The notes under the pieces are model-generated. The model ran no database searches, was not told where the DNA came from, and was given only the letters and a program-made list of their open reading frames with translations. Below, one piece after another: positions 17,355 through 25,150 of a stretch of 64,000 nucleotides of DNA. Origin of the DNA: an uncultured Pelagibacteraceae bacterium (GTDB taxonomy: Bacteria; Pseudomonadota; Alphaproteobacteria; Pelagibacterales; Pelagibacteraceae); contig CACNFA010000003.1 of the NCBI GenBank assembly GCA_902619675.1, positions 1 to 64,000 of the forward strand. The letters are read 5' to 3'. The first letter of the stretch is position 1, and each line of letters begins with the position of its first letter. Made by a program: the position numbers and the translations under genes.

Positions 17355-18590
17355 ATGAAAAGAAAGAAAAAAAAACTTAAGAAAAATAAGTCAATTAAAT
17401 CAAAAAGACTTAAATCTAGAAAATCTGTTAAAAAAAGAAAAAAAGTTTTTAAAAAAAAATCAAAAAAAAATAGAACTGTCAAAAAAAGAAGAAAAAAAAC
17501 TAAGATTCGAAAAAAGAAAATTATTTCATCAAGAACAAAACTTAAAACACAAAAAACAAGAACAAAACTTAAAACTCAAAAAACAAGAATGGTGGTTTCG
17601 AGCATTTTAAGTTTAAGTGATAAAATTAAATCAATGTTAAGATTTAATTTTAATCTAGATAAATCTCTACAGAATTTTTTTCAAGGTATTTCAAATAGAG
17701 TTTTAAATATAAAGAAAGTCATTCAAGAGGAAAGAGAAAAACAAAAACGAGAAAAAATAAAGGAAATGGAGAGAGAAAAAAAAGAGACCAAGAAACGTTT
17801 TATGCAACAAGAGGAAATAGCATTAAAAGCAAAAGCTTTGGAGCTTAAAGAGGAAAAAGAATTAAGTCGTCAATTATCAATCGATCTAAAAAGATTTTTA
17901 CGCGAGGATCAAGCTGAACTTAGAAGAGAGCGGGCAGAAAAACAAAGGAGGTTTTTAGAACAGATTAAACTTGAAAAGAAAATTAAGGGTTTTGTTCTTA
18001 GAGAGGAAAAAGAGGTTCAAGCTCTTTCAAAATATGTTTTAAATCAACAAAGAGAGTCCTACGAAGAAGTCAAGCTCCGAATAGACAAGATTAAAGAAAA
18101 ATATAAAGCTTTAAGACAACAAAAAGTTGAAGAAGCAATTAGAGAACGACTATCTCAATTTGGTGTAGAAGTAAAAGATAGTGATACTAAAGAAATATTA
18201 TTAGAGAAAGAGAGAGTTTATAATGAGGAGAGAGAGAAGGTAGAGTATGCATTAGAGTCTTTCTATAGGGCTTCCCATTCACTTTGTTTCATGATTTCAA
18301 AAAGGTATTTAAGCAAACACCTGCCAATAATGAGGTGTATAGACAAAAGGATTGAAGAGTCAGCAATATATATAAAATGGGATGATACTCCTGAAGATGA
18401 GTGGCTCATTTGCATTTATTTAAAAGATGACTCTCCCACTGAGGGGATTGTTATTGAGGACAAGACCGATCCAGAAAAAAATATTTCAAAAGAATTTCAG
18501 AAAGATCAGATTTTTAATGCATCGGATTTTATGGTTGACTCACTTACTGCTTTACTTGAGAGAGAAAGAAATAAAAAAAAAGCTAGTTGA
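17355..18590 (+). CDS. lysine-rich N-terminus plus coiled-coil protein, unknown function
   Basis: A 411-residue protein I do not recognise. Residues 1-80 are almost entirely Lys, Arg, Ser and Thr and should be disordered and nucleic-acid or acid-polymer binding. Residues 60-77 are two copies of the nonapeptide RTKLKTQKT. Residues about 115-310 form a long charged coiled coil rich in Glu, Lys, Arg and Gln. The last 110 residues look globular ('RYLSKHLPIMRCIDKRIEE', 'IKWDDTPEDEWLICIYLKDD') and resemble no family I know. It starts 25 bases after cfa and overlaps the convergent hydrolase gene by eight bases. Predicted soluble; no signal peptide. Confidence 0.8.
   Translation: MKRKKKKLKKNKSIKSKRLKSRKSVKKRKKVFKKKSKKNRTVKKRRKKTKIRKKKIISSRTKLKTQKTRTKLKTQKTRMVVSSILSLSDKIKSMLRFNFNLDKSLQNFFQGISNRVLNIKKVIQEEREKQKREKIKEMEREKKETKKRFMQQEEIALKAKALELKEEKELSRQLSIDLKRFLREDQAELRRERAEKQRRFLEQIKLEKKIKGFVLREEKEVQALSKYVLNQQRESYEEVKLRIDKIKEKYKALRQQKVEEAIRERLSQFGVEVKDSDTKEILLEKERVYNEEREKVEYALESFYRASHSLCFMISKRYLSKHLPIMRCIDKRIEESAIYIKWDDTPEDEWLICIYLKDDSPTEGIVIEDKTDPEKNISKEFQKDQIFNASDFMVDSLTALLERERNKKKAS
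17531..17584 (+). repeat. 27-base tandem duplication, two copies
   Basis: Two head-to-tail 27-base units differing at one base. They encode the duplicated nonapeptide in the basic region of the coiled-coil protein. The near identity suggests recent replication slippage. Confidence 0.9.
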
Positions 18591-19662
18591 TGAGATCATT
18601 TAATTTTTTAATCTCACCAATTTTAAATATAATTGCCTCTTCTTTTTTGTAACCAAATTTTTCGGCATTTTCTTTAAACCTTACAGGAGGTTCCCATATC
18701 GGTTCCAAACTTAATATTGCTGTTCCCCAATGCATTCCTATAATTTTTTTTACTTTTAAATCTTTCATTAAAGATAAAAGTTCTTCAGGATTTGCGTGAG
18801 CTGTAGATTTGTCCTTGACTGGAACAATTGGATAAAAATTGTAGGCGCCCAAATTTCCAAAACCCAGATCGATAGGGCCAAACTTTTTTCCTAATTCCTT
18901 GTAAAAGGGTGCTGGTCCAGTATCGCAAGCAAAAAAGATTTTTTTATCTTTGTATTCAATTAAAAAGCTCCCCCAAAGTGATCTATTTGTATTTCCATCT
19001 CCCCAGATCCACCGTTTGGACCAATGTTGACTTGGAAGCATTGTAATCGTGATTTCATCATTAATTTTGATTTTATCAAACCAATCCATTTCTTTAACAG
19101 TATCTTTTCTATATCCATTTTTTGTGAAATACTTTCCAAGCTTAAGAGGCACAAGAACTTTAGCATTTTTATAAGGAAAGTTTTTTATCGTACGAATACT
19201 CATGTGATCATAATGATTGTGTGTCAGTAAAAATAAATCTATTTTGGGAAGTTCTTTAAGATTCAAAGGGGACTCCACGTATTTTTTGGGACCAAATACC
19301 ATAGGTCCATAATTCTTTTCGAAAACTGGATCAGTAATAATTGTAGTATTTCCAAGTTTAATTATAAAGCTCGCGTGATCAAGCCACATCACGTATGAGT
19401 CAGATTTATGTTTTTCTAGATTTTTTAAAACTATATCTTTATCAATTACATGTTCAGGTGGATAATCGATCTTAAGTTTCTTCTTTTCCTCCCTAAAAAC
19501 TTTCCAATTCCATTTAAAATTAGGATCTCTCTTTGGACCCCCTTCAAGATTTCTAAAAGCATATAATTTTCCGTCTTTATAAATATGATGATAAGGTTTT
19601 TCCATAGCTTTTAAATTAATACTAAATAAAAATAATATACACAGAATAAGGGGTATTCGCAT
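18583..19662 (-). CDS. exported metallo-beta-lactamase-fold hydrolase (UlaG/NAPE-PLD-like)
   Basis: A protein of about 359 residues with a signal peptide ('RIPLILCILFLFSINLKA') and an MBL domain. Metal ligands are in 'FLLTHNHYDHMS' (H-x-H-x-D-H); later ligands are in 'SQHWSKR', 'FFACDTGPAP' and 'IGMHWGTA'. 'YVMWLDHASFIIKLGNTTIITDPVF' is characteristic of the branch with lactonases and N-acylphosphatidylethanolamine phospholipase D. I choose the ATG at 19662 because it begins a proper signal peptide; a TTG seven codons upstream is possible. The start codon sits inside a 12-pair hairpin. Confidence 0.8.
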   Translation of the reverse strand: MRIPLILCILFLFSINLKAMEKPYHHIYKDGKLYAFRNLEGGPKRDPNFKWNWKVFREEKKKLKIDYPPEHVIDKDIVLKNLEKHKSDSYVMWLDHASFIIKLGNTTIITDPVFEKNYGPMVFGPKKYVESPLNLKELPKIDLFLLTHNHYDHMSIRTIKNFPYKNAKVLVPLKLGKYFTKNGYRKDTVKEMDWFDKIKINDEITITMLPSQHWSKRWIWGDGNTNRSLWGSFLIEYKDKKIFFACDTGPAPFYKELGKKFGPIDLGFGNLGAYNFYPIVPVKDKSTAHANPEELLSLMKDLKVKKIIGMHWGTAILSLEPIWEPPVRFKENAEKFGYKKEEAIIFKIGEIKKLNDLIN

Positions 19663-19672
19663 ACCCCTTATT
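19645..19672 (-). promoter_or_regulatory. 12-pair hairpin with GCGA loop enclosing a start codon
   Basis: Twelve perfect pairs close a GNRA-type tetraloop on the minus strand, and the ATG of the MBL hydrolase straddles the loop and stem. It is either the terminator of the upstream lipoprotein gene that ran into this gene, or a translational control structure. The tail TTCTGTGT is not a strong T run. Confidence 0.7.
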
Positions 19673-19700
19673 AGCACAGACAATTAAATTTAAAAGGAAA

Positions 19701-19904
19701 TTAAATATCTGAACAGTTAGATTTATTTATTCTCTTATCAAATGATTTAATCGCTTCTTCTGAGACAACCCAAACATACGAGCTTTCTTTTAAACCATTC
19801 TCATCAGCAGCTGTACATCTTTTTCCAAATTTTACTTTGGCCATGTTGCCTCCTGCACAATTAGTTAACATTAGCAACAAAATTAAAGTAGATAATATTT
19901 TCAT
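19701..19904 (-). CDS. tiny lipoprotein, unknown function
   Basis: 67 residues: a hydrophobic signal with lipobox 'LTNC' (Cys16), then a short polar mature chain with cysteines at about positions 30 and 64 that may pair. 'FGKRCTAADENGLKESSYVW' is the most distinctive segment. It lies 38 bases upstream of the exported MBL hydrolase in the same direction, so both may serve the envelope. Not recognised as a known family. Confidence 0.65.
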   Translation of the reverse strand: MKILSTLILLLMLTNCAGGNMAKVKFGKRCTAADENGLKESSYVWVVSEEAIKSFDKRINKSNCSDI

Positions 19905-20012
19905 ATTTTAAAGTTAGACTTAGAGTCTGTGCTTAGCTTGGCAAAATTTGGACCAAAAAAAGAAATTGAAACTTTATTGAATAAGATAAACTTTAGCTTT
20001 ATGATTAAAATT

Positions 20013-20405
20013 ATGTCTAAAAGCCATATTTACAAACTGAAAGTATTTGTTGAAGACGTTGATTTTGGTCGCGTGTTTTACTCTAGGTACCTTCAGTATA
20101 TTGAAAGGGCTAGGACAGAACTTATCCACGAAAAATTTGGACTTACTTTAACTCAACTTATGAATGAGCATGAAATAATGTTTGTCGTTAGAGAATGCAA
20201 TATAAAATATCTAAAATCTGCAGTTTTTGAGGATAATTTAAGTATCGAAACAACAGTTTTAAAAAAAACTAACGTAAGATTAAATTTGCTTCAAGAAGTT
20301 AAAAGAGATGGGGAAGTTCTTGTTAGCGCAGAAGTGGAGCTAGCAGTAGTAGATCGAAGTGGGTCAATAAAAAAACTTTCTAAAGATTTTTTCACAAAAA
20401 TTTAA
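20013..20405 (+). CDS. acyl-CoA thioesterase, YbgC/4-hydroxybenzoyl-CoA thioesterase type
   Basis: A hotdog-fold thioesterase of about 130 residues. 'VFVEDVDFGRVFYSRYLQYIERARTE' matches the family signature, including the catalytic aspartate in the 'D-x-D-x-x-x-x-V/F-Y' context. YbgC members hydrolyse short acyl-CoAs or acyl-ACP and often accompany tol-pal genes, which are not here. The open frame extends upstream to a GTG at 19929, but family length and homology begin near the ATGs at 20001 and 20013; neither has a good ribosome site, so the start is uncertain. Confidence 0.82.
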   Translation: MSKSHIYKLKVFVEDVDFGRVFYSRYLQYIERARTELIHEKFGLTLTQLMNEHEIMFVVRECNIKYLKSAVFEDNLSIETTVLKKTNVRLNLLQEVKRDGEVLVSAEVELAVVDRSGSIKKLSKDFFTKI

Positions 20406-20517
20406 ATTTGGCTAAGAAACGCCTAATATCTGCCTAAATTTTCGTTATAAGCTATATTCAACTCAAGTTTGCATATTCAGCAATACTCATAGGGTTAAAA
20501 ATAAACTAAAAAGAGTT

Positions 20518-20640
20518 ATGAGAATTAAACAACTTAAAAAAAACAAGTTCAAGAGTAACATAAATAAGAAATTCAAAAAAATTTCTCTTTTCGAACTTCA
20601 AAATAGTCCAAAATTTCTAAATTTTAGAGTTCGAGCATAA
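20518..20640 (+). CDS. possible 40-residue basic peptide ORF
   Basis: ATG to TAA, 40 codons, in the purE leader. The product is lysine-rich at the N-terminus ('RIKQLKKNKFKSNINKKFKK') with a more hydrophobic second half. A weak AAGAG precedes the ATG. In DNA this AT-rich, such a frame could be chance, and the same bases form a stem, so a non-coding RNA is an equal explanation. Confidence 0.25.
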   Translation: MRIKQLKKNKFKSNINKKFKKISLFELQNSPKFLNFRVRA

Positions 20641-20659
20641 TCTTTCCTCCTAAATAAAC

Positions 20660-20692
20660 CAATGGCTTAATCTAATTAGGCCATTGTTTTTA
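20660..20692 (+). terminator. strong terminator or attenuator ahead of purE
   Basis: Eleven pairs (CAATGGCTTAA with TTAGGCCATTG, one G-T) around a five-base loop, followed directly by TTTTTAT. It ends 25 bases before purE, so it stops whatever is transcribed in the preceding gap or attenuates purEK. Confidence 0.8.
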
Positions 20693-20716
20693 TATCAATA
20701 ATTGTTAAATTAATCT

Positions 20717-21208
20717 GTGAAAACTAAGAAACAAATTAATAATAAAGTAGCCATCATTATGGGGTCGCAAAGCGACTATACCGTAATGAAAGAATGCGAA
20801 AAAATTCTCAAATTACTTAAAGTTAAATACCAAACTCTAATAGTCAGTGCGCACCGAACTCCAAAGCGAATGTTTCAATTTGCAGAAAAAGCGAAAAAAA
20901 ATGGATTTGGTGTAATTGTAGCAGGAGCAGGCGGAGCCGCACATTTAGCTGGTATGGTCGCTTCTTTAACCACCTTACCTGTTTTAGGAGTGCCAATAGA
21001 AACGAAAAAATTAAAAGGTCTTGATAGTCTTTTATCAATGGTTCAAATGCCTAAAGCAGTCCCAATAGGATGTCTTGCAATAGATGGAGCTTTTAACGCT
21101 GGTTTGCTCGCAGCTTCAATAATTGGTAATTTAGACACAAAAGTAAAATCAAATTTGGAAAAATGGAGAAGACTCCAAACTCAATCAATTAAAAAAAAAC
21201 CTAAATAA
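20717..21208 (+). CDS. purE: N5-carboxyaminoimidazole ribonucleotide mutase
   Basis: 163 residues. PurE converts N5-CAIR to CAIR in purine synthesis. 'VAIIMGSQSDYTVMKEC' at the N-terminus binds phosphate, 'SAHRTPKRMFQFAEKA' carries the catalytic histidine, and 'VIVAGAGGAAHLAGMVAS' and 'GLDSLLSMVQMPKAVPIG' are the other PurE landmarks. This is the class I (PurK-dependent) form, consistent with purK four bases downstream. The start is GTG with no clear ribosome site. Confidence 0.96.
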   Translation: MKTKKQINNKVAIIMGSQSDYTVMKECEKILKLLKVKYQTLIVSAHRTPKRMFQFAEKAKKNGFGVIVAGAGGAAHLAGMVASLTTLPVLGVPIETKKLKGLDSLLSMVQMPKAVPIGCLAIDGAFNAGLLAASIIGNLDTKVKSNLEKWRRLQTQSIKKKPK

Positions 21209-21211
21209 TAA

Positions 21212-22255
21212 ATGTCTGATATCACTTTAGGGATTATAGGTTCAGGACAATTAGGTTCACTGCTTTGTCAGGCAGCTAAAAAGCTTGATGTTAAAACAGT
21301 AGTTCTATCAGATGATGAACAAGGACCTGCACAAAATTATTCTAATGAATTTATTTATTCAAAATATGATGATGAAAATAAGATTAAAGAATTTATTGAT
21401 AAAGTCGATATCGTAACCTTTGAATTTGAAAATATACCAATAGATATTTTGAATAAAATAGAGCTTAAGAAAAAAGTTTTACCCAAACCTGAAATAAATA
21501 AAATAATTCAAAACAGAAAGTTAGAAAAAACTTTTGTTAATGATTTAGGTATTAAAACTACAGATTGGGCCTTTATCGAACAAGCTGGAGATGTCGAAAA
21601 GAATAAAAATTTATTACCTGGAATTTTGAAATCAAACACACTTGGTTATGATGGACACGGGCAGTTTGTTTTAAACTCTCTCGATGATGTAAAAAAAGAT
21701 TGGTGCTTCACAGCTGATTATATTTTAGAAAAGAGGGTAAACCTCAAGAAAGAAATATCAGTTGTAATTACAAGATATTTAAATGGTGAAACTTATATTT
21801 ACGAACCCATAGAAAATGTTCATAAAGACCAAATCTTAAATTATTCAAAAATCCCAGCAGGCATAAATAAAGAAATTTTTACTAAAGCTCAGAGTAATGC
21901 AAAACTCATCTCAGAAAAATTAGATTATGTTGGCACGATGTGTGTTGAATATTTTATCGACCAAGATGATAATTTGTTAGTTAATGAAATTGCTCCAAGA
22001 GTTCATAATTCAGGTCACTTAACAATAAATGCATTTTCCTTTAGTCAGTTTTCTGGACATGTGGCAGCCGTGTGTAATCTTGGTTTAAAAAAAGCTGAAA
22101 AAATTTCTAATGCTGAAATGTTTAATATTTTAGGAAAAGATATTGAAACTTATAGATCAAAAACATTTAATAAAGATGAATTCTTTTATGACTATGGAAA
22201 AAAATCTATTAAAGATAAAAGAAAAATGGGACATCTTACGGTTTTAAAAAAATAA
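21212..22255 (+). CDS. purK: 5-(carboxyamino)imidazole ribonucleotide synthase
   Basis: 347 residues, ATP-grasp fold. It carboxylates AIR with bicarbonate and ATP, making the PurE substrate. N-terminus 'GIIGSGQLGSLLCQAAKKL', ATP-grasp region 'GILKSNTLGYDGHGQFVL', and metal/carboxylate site 'LLVNEIAPRVHNSGHLTINAF' are all present. It follows purE by three bases and forms a two-gene unit ending against the dioxygenase gene (stop codons adjoin). Confidence 0.96.
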   Translation: MSDITLGIIGSGQLGSLLCQAAKKLDVKTVVLSDDEQGPAQNYSNEFIYSKYDDENKIKEFIDKVDIVTFEFENIPIDILNKIELKKKVLPKPEINKIIQNRKLEKTFVNDLGIKTTDWAFIEQAGDVEKNKNLLPGILKSNTLGYDGHGQFVLNSLDDVKKDWCFTADYILEKRVNLKKEISVVITRYLNGETYIYEPIENVHKDQILNYSKIPAGINKEIFTKAQSNAKLISEKLDYVGTMCVEYFIDQDDNLLVNEIAPRVHNSGHLTINAFSFSQFSGHVAAVCNLGLKKAEKISNAEMFNILGKDIETYRSKTFNKDEFFYDYGKKSIKDKRKMGHLTVLKK

Positions 22256-23065
22256 TTATTTAATTGTTATTCTATGCATAACTCTTCTGCAGTTTTTTAT
22301 TTCACTTGCCATATGCAGAATACTTAAATTATCCCAAACACAGATATCATTTTTTTTCCACTCATATGAAAATATGAACTCTTCTTTGTTTACGTGATCT
22401 ACTAAATAATTTTTCAAATATTCAGCTTCGTCTTCTTTTACATTTTTAATCTTCATTAAATGTCCTGGAGATACATAAAGAGTTTTCTTTCCATCTACAG
22501 TAATAACTATTGGATGTTCGGCCTCCATAGTTTCTGAAGATTTTATTCCCATTTCTTTTTCTCGTTCAAGTCTTGTAATTGCTATCGGACCTGCCGATGA
22601 AAAAACTCCAGTAGCGTCTTTAATTTTTTCTTTAATGTCGTCTGGTAATTTATCGTATGCATTAAAGCCTGATGCGAATATAGTATTACCTTGGCCAACT
22701 GGTATTTCCATACCCATTAACATTGTATATCTCGGTCTATCATTAGCTAAATAACTTGTATCCTGATGAAGCCAGCTAGAGCCAAAACTTAAATTTTTAT
22801 CATCAGGCTTTCTTTCGATTACATTTATAAATGGAAATTTTTCATCTAAACCTTTAAGTCTTGGATACACTACAGGTTGACCTATTTTCTTTGCAAAATT
22901 TTGATAAGTTTCAGGATCAAGATTTTGTTCTTTTATAAATATAACTCCGTATTTATTTAAAATCTTTTTTATTTCTGTTGCCTGATCTTGATCTAGGGAT
23001 TTTAAATTAATGTCGTTGATATAAGCTCCAACATTATTTTTTCCCGGTGAGATAGATAAATTCAT
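22256..23065 (-). CDS. TauD/TfdA-family 2-oxoglutarate dioxygenase
   Basis: A 269-residue non-haem Fe(II) oxygenase. The iron triad is in 'SWLHQDTSYL' (H-x-D, about residues 98-100) and the distal His in 'CRRVMHRITIK', whose Arg binds 2-oxoglutarate. Family members hydroxylate sulfonates, phenoxy acids or other carboxylated substrates; substrate is unknown here. Last gene of a minus-strand run with a fumarylacetoacetase-like hydrolase, a tiny basic protein and an SRAP protein, whose stop adjoins its ATG. Confidence 0.88.
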   Translation of the reverse strand: MNLSISPGKNNVGAYINDINLKSLDQDQATEIKKILNKYGVIFIKEQNLDPETYQNFAKKIGQPVVYPRLKGLDEKFPFINVIERKPDDKNLSFGSSWLHQDTSYLANDRPRYTMLMGMEIPVGQGNTIFASGFNAYDKLPDDIKEKIKDATGVFSSAGPIAITRLEREKEMGIKSSETMEAEHPIVITVDGKKTLYVSPGHLMKIKNVKEDEAEYLKNYLVDHVNKEEFIFSYEWKKNDICVWDNLSILHMASEIKNCRRVMHRITIK

Positions 23066-23692
23066 TTAGTTCAAAGGTTTAATTAAAGCAGGGTCATTAT
23101 TTACTGGATTATTAACATCTTTTGATATCTCATGAAACTTTAAATTGGGTGGTTTAATAGAGTTTAATATTTCCATAGCGTCTTTTTTAATGTTCAAATA
23201 ATTATTAATCTGGCTTTGATTAATGATCATTGGCTCTCTATGATGGATGGTGCTAATTTTTTCAGTAGCCTCTCTAGTAATTATACAAAACTGGTCATTC
23301 TGATATATCCCGGCAAAATACATTAATTCATCGTCCTCTTTTGAAAAATAATAGGGAGTTTTTGTTTTGTCTTCTCTCTTCCATTCATAGTAACCATCAG
23401 CTGGAATAATACATCTTGATGTCTGGATAAGATTCTTAAAAGTAACTTTTTCCATTAGAGTTTCTCTTCTTGCATTAATTAGGGGGGAAAATTTATCTAA
23501 TTTTTTAGACCAATTAGGTACTAACCCCCACTCATAAAGCTCAAGGGCCTTACCATTTGAATAGGATTTAATTATTGGCAACTTTTGAGTTGGATGTGCA
23601 TTATAGTTATCTGTATCCTCTACTTTTATATTTGTTTTTACCAAATCAGCGGTTTTAGTAACTGGTTTTCGAATACTATATCTTCCACACAT
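23066..23692 (-). CDS. SRAP (HMCES/YedK) abasic-site protein
   Basis: 208 residues. After loss of the initiator Met the N-terminus becomes Cys2 ('CGRYSI'), which forms a thiazolidine crosslink with abasic sites in single-stranded DNA. Other active-site elements are 'NARRETLMEK', 'RCIIPADGYYEWKRE' and 'ISTIHHREPMII' (conserved His). It protects abasic sites during replication. It is translationally coupled (TAATG) to the preceding 36-residue gene. Confidence 0.93.
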   Translation of the reverse strand: MCGRYSIRKPVTKTADLVKTNIKVEDTDNYNAHPTQKLPIIKSYSNGKALELYEWGLVPNWSKKLDKFSPLINARRETLMEKVTFKNLIQTSRCIIPADGYYEWKREDKTKTPYYFSKEDDELMYFAGIYQNDQFCIITREATEKISTIHHREPMIINQSQINNYLNIKKDAMEILNSIKPPNLKFHEISKDVNNPVNNDPALIKPLN

Positions 23693-23802
23693 TATTTATT
23701 TTTTCTCTCTCTTTTAAGCTTTCTTTTTTCTTTAAAAGATAACTTTGCTTTTTTCATAAAGCTTCTATCTTTTTGACTTTTACCCGAATATCTTTTTGAC
23801 AT
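23692..23802 (-). CDS. 36-residue highly basic protein, unknown
   Basis: A tiny gene fitting exactly between its neighbours: its ATG begins two bases after the FAH-family stop and its TAA shares a base with the SRAP start (TAATG). The peptide is about half Lys/Arg ('MSKRYSGKSQKDRSFMKKAK' then 'EKRKLKRERKNK'). The perfect fit in the operon is the main support. It may bind nucleic acid and could assist the SRAP protein, but that is only inference from position and charge. Confidence 0.6.
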   Translation of the reverse strand: MSKRYSGKSQKDRSFMKKAKLSFKEKRKLKRERKNK

Positions 23803-23804
23803 AA

Positions 23805-24641
23805 TTATTCATCTATTATTTCATGAAATTGTTCACCTAGTCCATCTACTTTTAAGTGAAGTTTGTCACCTGTCTTTAGGAATTCAGGTTTTTCCATTTC
23901 CAATGCCGTACCAGCTGGTGTTCCGGTAGTGATAATTGTCCCAGGATACAAAGTCATAAATTGACTTAAATGAGAAATTAAAAAATTGAAATTGAAAATC
24001 ATTCTTTCTGTATTTCCAGTTTGTCTTCTGTTACCATTTACATCTAACGTTAAATTAATATTTTTTAAGTTTTTTATTTCATCTCTAGTTACAAGATAAG
24101 GCCCAGTTGGTCCTGCTATAGATTTACCTTTAATCCATTGACCTCCCCTTTCTTTTTGCCAAGACCTTTCAGATATGTCATTAACGATACAATAGCCAAA
24201 TACATAATCTTGGGCATTTTCTTCTTTAATATATTTGGCTTTCCGACCGATAATCATGCCAACTTCAACCTCGTAATCCATTTTACTTGCAGACTTAGGT
24301 TTTATTATTTTATCGTTAGGACCCTGAATACATCCAGAGCTTTTATTGAAAACAATTGGTTCAGTAGGTAATTTTGATTTGGTGCCTTCCGCATGTGCTT
24401 TGTAATTTAAACCTATTGCTAAAAAATCTACAGGATTTGAGATGCAAGCTCCAATTCTAATTTTTGAGTCAATCTCTTTTAGACCTACAAGATCAATCGC
24501 TCTTAACTTATTAAGTGTTTCATCGTTTATTGTTTGAGGATTTAAATCTTTAATATGATCGGAAAGATCTCTAATTTTATTATTACTGTCTAAAGTAGCA
24601 ACAATTTCATTGCCAATCTCACCAACTCTTAATAATTTCAT
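23805..24641 (-). CDS. fumarylacetoacetate hydrolase (FAH)-family protein
   Basis: 278 residues. The C-terminal FAH fold starts near residue 70. Metal ligands are recognisable in 'DYEVEVGMIIGRKAKYI' (Glu-x-Glu) and 'VFGYCIVNDISERSWQ' (Asp). 'GPYLVTRDEI' and 'PGTIITTGTPAGTALEM' are conserved family motifs. Members cleave C-C bonds in 2,4-diketo acids or hydrate 2-hydroxydienoates during aromatic and sugar-acid breakdown. Exact substrate unknown. It heads the minus-strand FAH - basic peptide - SRAP - TauD run. Confidence 0.9.
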   Translation of the reverse strand: MKLLRVGEIGNEIVATLDSNNKIRDLSDHIKDLNPQTINDETLNKLRAIDLVGLKEIDSKIRIGACISNPVDFLAIGLNYKAHAEGTKSKLPTEPIVFNKSSGCIQGPNDKIIKPKSASKMDYEVEVGMIIGRKAKYIKEENAQDYVFGYCIVNDISERSWQKERGGQWIKGKSIAGPTGPYLVTRDEIKNLKNINLTLDVNGNRRQTGNTERMIFNFNFLISHLSQFMTLYPGTIITTGTPAGTALEMEKPEFLKTGDKLHLKVDGLGEQFHEIIDE

Positions 24642-24665
24642 GAAATAATTTTAACTATGACATAG

Positions 24666-25112
24666 TTATTTTACAAATCTTTTAATTCTTTCTTCTGTAG
24701 TCGTATCAGGACCACCATAAGGGGTCTCGTAACTGTTCGATTTCGTGAGAACATCTATACCTTTTGTAAATATAAAAATGAAAAAAATTATAAAAAAAAC
24801 TGCAAATATTTTTGCTGGATTATAATTACCTGATTGAAAAACACTGACAGGTTGCTCTTGTTTTTTATGAAAAAACTTAAAGGTTAAGTAAACAGCAATT
24901 ATTAAGCCTATGTGCGCCATAACTACTCCTGCCCATCCGAATATAAAAGAAGTAACGCTAAAAACATACAAACTAAAAACAGTAGACCAAACAAAAGACA
25001 AGACTATTAAAATTTGTAGCCTTACAGATTTTGGTAAGCTCCTCAGATCATTCTTGGAATCATCAAACATGATATTAGCAGCTTCTGACATCCAATTTTT
25101 AAAACTTTCCAT
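24666..25112 (-). CDS. membrane protein with three helices, unknown function
   Basis: 148 residues. A soluble N-terminus of about 30 residues is followed by three hydrophobic helices (about 31-52, 56-78 and 100-117), a short basic loop ('FHKKQEQP') and a polar C-terminal tail with a Gly-Pro-rich turn ('YETPYGGPDTTTEE'). No family recognised. It lies 24 bases upstream of the FAH-family gene on the same strand and may be co-transcribed. Confidence 0.65.
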   Translation of the reverse strand: MESFKNWMSEAANIMFDDSKNDLRSLPKSVRLQILIVLSFVWSTVFSLYVFSVTSFIFGWAGVVMAHIGLIIAVYLTFKFFHKKQEQPVSVFQSGNYNPAKIFAVFFIIFFIFIFTKGIDVLTKSNSYETPYGGPDTTTEERIKRFVK

Positions 25113-25150
25113 ATTTATTTTATATACTTTTTAAATTGAAATTAAAATTA

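Larger units (their letters stand above)
20406..20716 (+). other. 311-base structured gap before purE
   Basis: No known RNA family is recognised by eye. It holds a possible 40-codon ORF, a 7-pair stem TCGAACT/AGTTCGA (20591-20597 with 20628-20634) enclosing an AAAATT/AATTTT hairpin, and a strong terminator at 20660-20692. GCCTAAT at 20421-20427 is an exact complement of ATTAGGC at 20675-20681 in the terminator's 3' arm, so a closing stem or an alternative to the terminator is possible. It could be a small RNA of about 260 bases or a purE leader. Confidence 0.45.

Noticed and set aside
19929-20012. 28-codon N-terminal extension of the YbgC-like thioesterase from a GTG
   Set aside because: Family members begin at the later ATGs, and the extension has no conserved pattern or ribosome site.
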